A DNA stretch of 33,592 nt, taken from contig JAHFKB010000008.1 in NCBI GenBank assembly GCA_023245565.1, forward strand, positions 1 to 33,592. The letters run 5' to 3'. Each line of letters begins with the position of its first letter. Position 1 is the first letter of the stretch. Positions 8,560 through 15,600 of the stretch are shown here, one piece after another. Under the pieces are notes generated by a model. It saw only the letters and a list, made by a program, of their open reading frames with translations, was not told where the DNA came from and did not search any database. The DNA is from an archaeon (GTDB taxonomy: Archaea; Nanobdellota; Nanobdellia; SCGC-AAA011-G17; GW2011-AR18). The translations under genes and the position numbers were made by a program.

Positions 8560-9251
8560 AAAAACAATTTGATATTAATAAATTACCAAATGATGGATAT
8601 ATTATATTTCCATTATCAATGAGTAGATTAAGTAATACTCAAAATGCAGAAGAATGTTATAAAACAATAGAATATTTTGAGAGAAAAATATCAAGTATAG
8701 GAATAGACGGAATATTTCTTTATACAAATGGTTTATATTATAACAATAATGAACCTGCACTAGAAGTAAGAAAAAGAACTAATGGACAAATGCTTGCACA
8801 TAAAAATGCAATTATGAAATTAATTCTAAAAGACAAAAAATATGTACCACAAGCAATGCATTTTTTACCATGGGATTACATTATATTAAATTCTCCAGAT
8901 TATCAAAATTTTATTCAAAAGTTAAATGAATTAAAAGATAGAGATAAAGAATTTTATAAATTATTAAAAGAGGGTCTGGGAAATAGAGAAGAAAATGAAG
9001 CTAATATAAGTTTCTTAATAGAAGAAATAGTGGTAAGTCATATAGTGAGACAGAGATTAATAGAATTTCCAAAAACATTAGTTAAACAAGATAATTTTAG
9101 ATTAATAATTTATCCAGGACCTTATTTCAAAGCAGATTTATATCAATGGAAAAAGAAAATACTTCCTCAAAAAGAGAATAAAAATCCTTATTATGCATCG
9201 CACTATGATATTAGCAAAAAAATTTTATATAATTTTGATGATTTAGATTAA
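8556..9251 (+). CDS. Putative tRNA-dependent cyclodipeptide synthase (XYP type)
   Basis: Cyclodipeptide synthases (CDPS) use two aminoacyl-tRNAs to make cyclic dipeptides on a class I synthetase-like Rossmann fold. This 231-aa protein matches their length and order of elements. IIFPLSMSRLSN (16-27) aligns with the active-site loop GISxxN of AlbC, placing S21 at the nucleophile Ser37 and R24 at position 40. A beta strand (DGIFLYTNGLYYN) and a basic helix (EVRKRTNGQMLAHKNAIMK) follow, as in the tRNA-binding helix. SFLIEEI puts E157 at catalytic Glu182 and F153 at Tyr178. LIIYPGPYF supplies Y186-P187, matching Tyr202-Pro203 of the XYP subfamily. The S21-to-Y186 spacing is 165, the same as in AlbC. 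The alignment was made by eye. The N-terminal PLS instead of GIS and the Phe for Tyr178 are departures. It is coupled to its neighbours by ATGA overlap and a 2-nt gap. Confidence 0.6.
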   Translation: MKKQFDINKLPNDGYIIFPLSMSRLSNTQNAEECYKTIEYFERKISSIGIDGIFLYTNGLYYNNNEPALEVRKRTNGQMLAHKNAIMKLILKDKKYVPQAMHFLPWDYIILNSPDYQNFIQKLNELKDRDKEFYKLLKEGLGNREENEANISFLIEEIVVSHIVRQRLIEFPKTLVKQDNFRLIIYPGPYFKADLYQWKKKILPQKENKNPYYASHYDISKKILYNFDDLD

Positions 9252-9253
9252 AG

Positions 9254-9766
9254 ATGAACAATATCACATTCTCAAGCGACACTAAAATAATAACTTTAAA
9301 AGAAATATTAGAAACCAAAAGATTAGGAGAATCATATTTTAAAACTAAAATAGATCCAGATCAATTTCCAGCAACAAACAAAAGTGCAGAATGGACATAC
9401 AAGAAAATACAGAATTTTATAAATATTATAAAATATAAGAATAAAATTATAGGGTTTACATTTATCATACCTTCAAATAAAAAATTAATGAAGTATTTTA
9501 TATCAAATAAAATAACTGAAAGAGAATTGTATGAGAAAAGCAAAAAATTAAAATTAAATTTTGAAACATTATACTTATGTGCTGCATTCATTAATAAAGA
9601 ATTTAGGAGAGAAAGTCTAGCTCTTAAAGCGTTTATCAAAACAATAAAAAATAACTCAAATAAAAACACATTTTTATTCTACTGGGCTTATTCTAAAGAA
9701 GGTGAAAAACTAGCAAAGAAAATTGGAAAAATAACAAAATTAAAAATATTAAAAAGAAAAAGTTAG
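9254..9766 (+). CDS. Divergent GNAT-like acetyltransferase, possible cyclodipeptide tailoring enzyme
   Basis: A 170-aa protein with a GNAT-like layout: an N-terminal helix pair, a strand with a turn (YKNKIIGFTFIIPSN, 61-75), a long helix, a strand and helix LYLCAAFINKEFRRESLALKAF (107-127) at the acetyl-CoA site, and a C-terminal AYSKEGEKLAKKIGK typical of motif B. The usual R/QxxGxG/A pyrophosphate loop reads RRESLA, without its glycine, so cofactor binding is uncertain. It starts 2 nt after the cyclodipeptide-synthase-like gene, so it could modify the product; this is inference from position. Its stop overlaps the aIF1A stop on the other strand (TTAG). Confidence 0.5.
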   Translation: MNNITFSSDTKIITLKEILETKRLGESYFKTKIDPDQFPATNKSAEWTYKKIQNFINIIKYKNKIIGFTFIIPSNKKLMKYFISNKITERELYEKSKKLKLNFETLYLCAAFINKEFRRESLALKAFIKTIKNNSNKNTFLFYWAYSKEGEKLAKKIGKITKLKILKRKS

Positions 9767-10125
9767 AATTCTTCAAATTGTTCCATCTCTTTTAAGAAAC
9801 CTTTCTTCCTTAACCAATCAACTTGACCATGTTTATATTTGAAAATTACATCACCCTTTTCATCTCCACCTAATTCCCAGGGCTCTATTAATAATAAATC
9901 TCCTTCTCTAACCCATAATTTTTTCTTTAATCTTCCAGGAACTCTGCATATTCTAGTTTTTCCATCTAAGCATCTAACTCTCATCCTGCTTCCACCCAAT
10001 CTCTGTTCTAGAATACCAAATGTTTGTTTTCCTCTAGGAATCTTAACTCTTCCAACATCTTGTTGTTCTTCACCATCAGAACTATCTGAAGTCTCAACAA
10101 AATCCTTATCTAATTTATCTTGCAT
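9763..10125 (-). CDS. Translation initiation factor aIF1A
   Basis: Archaeal homologue of eIF1A/IF1, which binds the A site of the small subunit during initiation. The S1/OB fold is seen in QTFGILEQRLGGSRMRVRC through GDLLLIEPWEL, with basic patch RVPGRLKKKLW. The acidic N-terminal extension (SDSSDGEEQQD) and the C-terminal FKYKHGQVDWLRKKG are typical. The ATG at 10125 (MQDKLDK) is chosen over a TTG three codons upstream, because a TATA box (10145-10154) lies 25 nt before that ATG. The gene normally neighbours RIO1 in archaea; here the plus-strand cassette lies between them. Confidence 0.96.
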   Translation of the reverse strand: MQDKLDKDFVETSDSSDGEEQQDVGRVKIPRGKQTFGILEQRLGGSRMRVRCLDGKTRICRVPGRLKKKLWVREGDLLLIEPWELGGDEKGDVIFKYKHGQVDWLRKKGFLKEMEQFEEF

Positions 10126-10144
10126 CAAAAACAAAATAAAACAG

Positions 10145-10154
10145 AATATTTAAA
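10145..10154 (-). promoter_or_regulatory. TATA box of aIF1A
   Basis: On the minus strand this reads AATATTTAAA/TTTAAATATT, centred 24-25 nt from the ATG at 10125. It gives aIF1A its own leaderless promoter and decides the start codon. Confidence 0.5.
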
Positions 10155-10164
10155 GCTATTGAAA

Positions 10165-10482
10165 TTATTCCAATCTAAATAAAATAGTAGCCCTATAAAC
10201 TAATTTACTAGTCATTTTATGCTGCCCATATAAAGCCTTACTAATAATAACTTTAGAATTTTTATATTTCTTTTTCAATTGTTTAGCTAAAGTCCCTCTA
10301 GCAAATTTTTGATTACTTAAATAAATATCACATCCAGTTTTTAATTCTTCAATTTTAGAAACAGTAACATCATTCCTAGCACTAATTAATTCAAAAATAA
10401 AATCTAAAACTTCTTTTTTAGCAGGCCTTATTTGAACTATTGCTTCATAATATTCAGCATGCCTATCATTATTTTTTTTCAT
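10165..10482 (-). CDS. NMD3-like protein reduced to its core domain
   Basis: The sequence matches the later domain of archaeal NMD3: YYEAIVQIRPAKKEVLDF, then TGCDIYLSNQKFARGTLAKQL and a closing TSKLVYRATILFRL. Full NMD3 begins with paired CxxC zinc motifs that bind the 60S/50S interface; those are absent, so this 105-aa protein lacks the zinc region. In eukaryotes NMD3 is a 60S export and maturation factor; in archaea its role is unclear. The ATG at 10482 is preferred over a start further upstream because it overlaps the aIF2-beta stop as ATGA, the same coupling used elsewhere in this window. Confidence 0.78.
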   Translation of the reverse strand: MKKNNDRHAEYYEAIVQIRPAKKEVLDFIFELISARNDVTVSKIEELKTGCDIYLSNQKFARGTLAKQLKKKYKNSKVIISKALYGQHKMTSKLVYRATILFRLE

Positions 10483-10883
10483 AATTTTATTGCTTTTTGT
10501 GTACCACAAGCAGTACATTTAAGATAAGTTAAATTATCTTTAGTAATAATTTGAGTATCTGGTTTTCCGCAATTACTACAAAGAACATATACCTGAGCAT
10601 ATTGTTGTATTTTTTGATTTATCATGCTACCACTAACTTTTCTTCCTAAAACTAATCTTGGTCCATCAAATACACCAGGAGTTGCTAATTCTTTTAATAA
10701 AAATTTTAAGAAATGATCTTTATCTCTTCTAATATCACTAAGAATTTGATTAAAATTAGTTACAACAGTTTTATTACCTTGAATATGTCCTTTAGCTTTT
10801 GGAATCTCAAATCTCTGAGTAACTAATATTTCTTGAGGTAAAGCCTTAATTGCTTCATCCAGCATTTCTTCATAACTTTTCAT
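10479..10883 (-). CDS. Translation initiation factor aIF2 beta
   Basis: The beta subunit of aIF2, the factor that brings Met-tRNAi to the ribosome. Residues 1-25 carry the gamma-binding helix (SYEEMLDEAIKALP), the central alpha-beta domain has IIxxF-type segments (DKDHFLKFLLKELATPG), and the C-terminal zinc ribbon has CSNC (C102, C105) and CTAC (C123, C126). Length 134 aa is normal. It heads an aIF2-beta/NMD3-like unit; aIF2 alpha and gamma are not in this window. A TATA box shared with the plus-strand gene lies 26 nt from the ATG. Confidence 0.96.
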   Translation of the reverse strand: MKSYEEMLDEAIKALPQEILVTQRFEIPKAKGHIQGNKTVVTNFNQILSDIRRDKDHFLKFLLKELATPGVFDGPRLVLGRKVSGSMINQKIQQYAQVYVLCSNCGKPDTQIITKDNLTYLKCTACGTQKAIKL

Positions 10884-10904
10884 AATAAGTAAAATAAAGT
10901 AAGT

Positions 10905-10912
10905 TATATAAA
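10905..10912. promoter_or_regulatory. TATA box shared by aIF2-beta (minus) and the 10936 gene (plus)
   Basis: TATATAAA is centred about 26-27 nt from both divergent ATGs (10883 and 10936), which are 53 nt apart. It is the only TATA-like element at the proper distance in either direction. Confidence 0.6.
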
Positions 10913-10935
10913 GGTTATTAAATTAAGAAAAATTA

Positions 10936-11451
10936 ATGAGTAAAATATTACTTCAAGAAGAGTACGAAAAAGAAATCCAAGAAAAAATAGCAGATATAAA
11001 AAATATATCTGAATTAATAACTAAATTATTTAAAGAGAAAGGCAGTTCATTTTTAAAAAATATCAGAATACATATAATTGAAGATGTATCTTTTATTCCA
11101 GAAGAATTTAAAGAAGCAAATGAAAGGCCTTTTAGGTTTAATAAAGGATTATTTTATAACATCAATATTAGTAAATCCCTTGGGTTTGGCATTTTAAAAA
11201 AAACAATACTTATAATACAAATTAATTTAAACTTTAATATCATTATTAAGGAAGATTCTTTAGAATTAGAATTTACTAAGGGAGGAACAAGACTTATTGG
11301 AGGAACAGATTATTTTAATATAAAAGATTATAATGAAAAAATGAGAAACTATAAAGAAATTTTATCTAAATTTCAAGATATGAGTGAGGCAATTCGTGAA
11401 CATTTCACAATAGCAAAGAAAAATTTTGAAGTTAAAGTTGAAGAAAATTAA
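10936..11451 (+). CDS. Hypothetical 171-residue protein
   Basis: Not recognised. A soluble alpha/beta protein: an N-terminal charged helix (about 1-35), then several beta strands (LKNIRIHIIEDV, TILIIQINLNFNIIIK, SLELEFTKGG) and a C-terminal helix (about 135-165). The alternating strands with polar faces suggest a small sheet with a helical tail. No catalytic motif is visible. It has its own TATA box shared with aIF2-beta and stands alone on the plus strand. Confidence 0.65.
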   Translation: MSKILLQEEYEKEIQEKIADIKNISELITKLFKEKGSSFLKNIRIHIIEDVSFIPEEFKEANERPFRFNKGLFYNINISKSLGFGILKKTILIIQINLNFNIIIKEDSLELEFTKGGTRLIGGTDYFNIKDYNEKMRNYKEILSKFQDMSEAIREHFTIAKKNFEVKVEEN

Positions 11452-11524
11452 ATTTGAAGTAATAACTATAACCTAAATAATAAAAACTAAGAATATTTAT
11501 AAATTAAAAATTTAATAAAAATAT

Positions 11525-11968
11525 ATGAACATAGTAGATCCTGCTTTAGATTTAATAAATGCAACATTAAGAAGGCAAATTGCAAGATATACAATTCTAG
11601 CAACTGAAGTTTATATAACAGAAAAAAGTTTAACAGATAATGAAAGACCACTAGATAAATCTAAATTAGAACGTGGAATGTGTGGAGACTATTTTTTTAG
11701 TTCAAGATATTTTCAAATTAAAGACCATTTATCTCCAGAAGAGTATATTCCTTGTTCAAACATAGAAGAAGTAAGAAGAGAATTTATTAATAGAAAAGTA
11801 AAAGTAAGTACAATAAACTTACTTAATCAAGCTTATCAAGATCAAGATGATGGAGAAACACTTTACATTAATAAACCATTAACTGAAAAAGAATTATCAG
11901 AATTATCAAAACCTTTTACAAATGAACAAAAAATTCAAATTTTATATCAACAATATATGTCACTCTAA
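11525..11968 (+). CDS. Hypothetical 147-residue protein
   Basis: Not recognised. Soluble, mainly helical; the middle holds RGMCGDYFFSSRYFQIKDH and EYIPCSNIEEV, with two cysteines about 22 residues apart. No known fold is apparent. A TATA-like ATTTATAAATT is centred about 26 nt upstream of the ATG, so it is probably a separate leaderless transcript. The stop codon shares four bases (CTAA) with the stop of the opposite-strand OB-fold gene. Confidence 0.65.
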   Translation: MNIVDPALDLINATLRRQIARYTILATEVYITEKSLTDNERPLDKSKLERGMCGDYFFSSRYFQIKDHLSPEEYIPCSNIEEVRREFINRKVKVSTINLLNQAYQDQDDGETLYINKPLTEKELSELSKPFTNEQKIQILYQQYMSL

Positions 11969-12636
11969 CCCATAACTCTTAATTTTCCTTTATGTAATTC
12001 AAATACTTCTCCATCTAACAATAATTCAGTAACTAATTTATTTGCACCACTAAATCCACTCTTCTTAACAACTTCATCTAAATCAGCTCCATCTCCAAAA
12101 TCAAGTTTTTCTATTAAACTTAAAACAACTTCTCTATAATTTTCTCCACTACTAATTTTCTCCTCAACAACATTCATAGTCATCTCTTCTTCCTGAACAC
12201 CAATATTATTAGTAACAACTTCAACTCTTTTAACTTCTCCATATAATTTAACTAATTCTAATTTTCTAATTTTCAACCATAAAGGATTATCTAATTTTCT
12301 TATAATTTCAGGAGCAACATAAATAATACCATTATATTGTTTTACTTTTCCAACTAAAATAACTAAATCCCCAATTTCAACATCAGAGAATAAATTACTG
12401 CCATCATTCCAAGATCTTAATTTTAAAATTCCAGAACCATCATCTAAATTAAAAGAAATATTTCCTTCACCTTCAAACCTATCAATAATACTTCCCATAA
12501 TATTTACTCTAGAAACTTTAATACCTCTAACATTAACAACACCAGCATCAAATTGATCTAAACCTTTAGAATATTCCCCGCTAATTAAATCTGCAATCCA
12601 AACTTTACATGCTGTATTTCTTTTTACACTTTCCAT
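11965..12636 (-). CDS. OB-fold/winged-helix protein, RPA32-like
   Basis: The N-terminal half is an OB fold (GVVNVRGIKVSRVNIMGSI, ISFNLDDGSGILKLRSWND, VEIGDLVILVGKVKQYNG; about 30-115) with the strand order of RPA32-type single-stranded DNA-binding proteins. An acidic linker follows, and residues about 165-223 (REVVLSLIEKLDFGDGADL, VTELLLDGEVFELHKGKL) form a winged helix, as in RPA32/RPA2. It starts 1 nt after the MCM gene, so it is co-transcribed with the replicative helicase. It probably binds ssDNA or joins an RPA complex at the fork. It could also be a CST/Stn1-like relative; the sequence alone does not decide. Confidence 0.78.
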   Translation of the reverse strand: MESVKRNTACKVWIADLISGEYSKGLDQFDAGVVNVRGIKVSRVNIMGSIIDRFEGEGNISFNLDDGSGILKLRSWNDGSNLFSDVEIGDLVILVGKVKQYNGIIYVAPEIIRKLDNPLWLKIRKLELVKLYGEVKRVEVVTNNIGVQEEEMTMNVVEEKISSGENYREVVLSLIEKLDFGDGADLDEVVKKSGFSGANKLVTELLLDGEVFELHKGKLRVMG

Positions 12637-12637
12637 T

Positions 12638-15600
12638 TTATCTAACCCTCGCTATAAAATTTCTCTTAGGCTCAAATATATCACCATTTTTTTTAAGTTG
12701 ATCAATAGCTTCTTCAACTTTACTTTCTTCTATGCCTTTAGAAGCTGCCTGAGATATTATTTCTTCAATAGGTATTTCTTTTAAACCTTTTCCTTCTAAA
12801 TCCATAATTATTTCTTTAACTGAAATTATTTTACTTCTAGTAGAAGCACTAATTCCAGAACTAACTCTATCAATATCAATTTGTCCAGTTTCAGGATCAA
12901 ATCCAACTTGCATTAAACAATGTCTTAATAAATCAATTGCTCTTTTAGCATCTTCCTTAGAAACTTTATCATCTAATCTAACTCTAGCAGAAGCTTCTGA
13001 TAATCTTAATACTCCTTCTAATTGTCTAGCAGAAATTGGAATTGGTTTAACTCCAGCATCATCTGCTTTACCAGAATTTCTTAATTGAACATAAAATTCT
13101 TTTATCTCATGAATTGCAGATTTAGTTAAACTAGGTTTTAAATTTCTTTTAGCATATGAAATATATTTTCTTAAAAACTCAACACTAATTTCAGTATTAT
13201 AAATATCATCACTAGTAGAAGATTCTAAAACATGCAAAGCAATTTTTTCATCTCTTTCCCTACTAGGAATATCTCTAACTGGAAATATTAAATCAAATCT
13301 ATTAATTAAAGTACTTGGTAAATCAATTTGTGAAGCAATTGGAGTATAAGGATCAAACCTTCCTAACTTTGGATTTGCAGCTGCTAGTAAAGTAGTTTGA
13401 CAAGTTAAGGTATTACCTTGTATAGTAACTTTACCATTTCTTCTAGTAATGAAAAATCCAGTATTTGTAGCAAAGCAAAATACTTTACCTTTATACTTTA
13501 TTTTTTTAATAGATTTGTTGCTAATAAAAAGTTTGGTTCTATCAGACAAAGAAACCCTATAACTTCTTTTTCTTCCTCTATAGCCTTCTTCATATTGAAT
13601 ATGCATACTAGCAGATTTTCCAATAATAGAAGCAACAGCTTGAAATAAATTAATAAGACTTAATGATGTAGAACTATAAGATTTTTTATCTTTAGATCCA
13701 TCACCTAAAAGCATTGCATTGTAAAGAACCTCTAATTGTTCTTTAGAATATAAAGATAAATTTAAAGAACAACTTTTTTTATCGTCTTTCCCTGAAGCAT
13801 TATTTTTTAAAAAAGTGCAAAGCTGTGTACTAGTAATCTTAAACCAATAGTATTTATCATCTGAAATTTCAGTTAATTTAGAACCTATCAAATTAGAAAA
13901 TTTAAGTAAACATTTTTTAATTTTATCAGCATTTTTACCTTTCTTTTGACTTATAGAAATTGTAGGTTCAGTTTCTATTCCACCTTCAGTTAAATAATAA
14001 CCCAAAAATTCTAACCATAAATCAATAGGGATTTTTTTATCTTTATGTTGATGAGTATATTTTGGATGAATTCTATTCTGTTTATGTTTGATCGCTGGTA
14101 AAATAAAGTATTTCATACTTCTATTATCTAAATTAGCAGCATTTAAAAAATTAAAACAACTATATTTTATATCCTGCGCTTCAACTACTGAATAATTTTT
14201 ATGATTTCTCTCTTTGACTAACATACGATGATTAGGTGTAACTAAAATATCATTTCTTTTGTCTTTAAAGTTATACATTAAATTATCATAATTATAAACA
14301 TAAAGTCCATTATGTTTTAAAAATCTAATTTTATTTATTTTTATATCATAATTAGCTATTTTTAAATCTTTAACTTCAAAATATTTTTTCCAGCCGAATT
14401 CTGTTAATACTTCAGTGTCTTCAGAATAGCAAGCCTGAATATTAGCTTTACTTATTGGAATAATTTGTTGTTCCATTGCAGAATGCAAAGCAGCAGTATC
14501 TTCCTTATCAATTTTATCTAATTCATCAACAGCACATAATCCTTTATTTGCTAAAACTAAAGCTCCAGCTTCTAAACTCCAACCTTTTAAAAATTCATCT
14601 TTAACAACTGATGCAGTCATTCCTGCTCCAGAATTATGACAAACAACGCCGCCAAATCCCCCAATAAAATTTTCATTTCCAGGAACAGAAACATCATAAA
14701 CATAAGGAGAACTTGAATCTACTTCTTCTATTTTTTTAATTCTAACAAATCCTAAATCTCCATTCATCAAAATTTTAAATTCAATTAATTCTTCCATCAA
14801 TTGTTTACCAAACTCAGATAATGAAATCATTACTTGTCTTCCAACCTTAATTTTTGTAAATACTTGTTCATTATCTTTAAAATATTCAAGCACTGATTCA
14901 CCAAAAATGTTTTTTAATTCTGCACCTTCAACAATAATATTTTCATTAATAAAATTTAATCTTTGAAAAAAATGTTTATTTCCTATTCTAGAATAATTTG
15001 CTCTTAAATAATCATTAGAAATTTTAGCTTTAAAGAAATAATCATTCAACAATCTACCTAAACTTTCAAATGGGGGGTTAGTATATCTATTTTTAAATTT
15101 CTTTTTTGGATGAGGCGCCTTTAAATCATATCTAAAACCATTCATTTGTATTTTTCTTCCCTTTATCTCAGATTCTCCATCTTCTAATCTTAAATTACAA
15201 GAAGCAATAATAGATTCTTCCAAATATAAATATAATAAATCAGACATAAGTTCTCTAGATTTAGTAACTCCTGCATCTCCAGCAATATATCCTTTAATAA
15301 ATTCTCTTTTTATTTCAGAATTAGAATTTAAAATCAGAACTGGAATCCTTTTAGTTAATGCATATTTACCAACTATTTCAGGAAATAAATATGTAAATTT
15401 TTTATAAGCTTCTCTTCCATAAATTATAACTCTTACACCATTATCTCCGTGAGAATAAGAACGAGCCTCACTACCAAGATATTCTTTTGATATAGTTTTA
15501 ATATCATTAATAATCTTATCTTCTGATTTATTAAGTGTAAATTCTATTTTATAAGAACCATCTTTATTTACAATATGACCTTCAGCAATATAATAACCAA

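Noticed and set aside
9361-9669. Minus-strand open frame that looks like a membrane protein
   Set aside because: Antisense to the GNAT-like gene; hydrophobicity is a by-product of lysine and glutamate codons read backwards.
10126-10134. TTG start for aIF1A three codons upstream
   Set aside because: The TATA box at 10145-10154 is 25 nt from the ATG at 10125, making that the natural leaderless start.
13418-13648. Plus-strand open frame inside MCM intein 3
   Set aside because: Antisense to a well-supported intein; low-complexity product.
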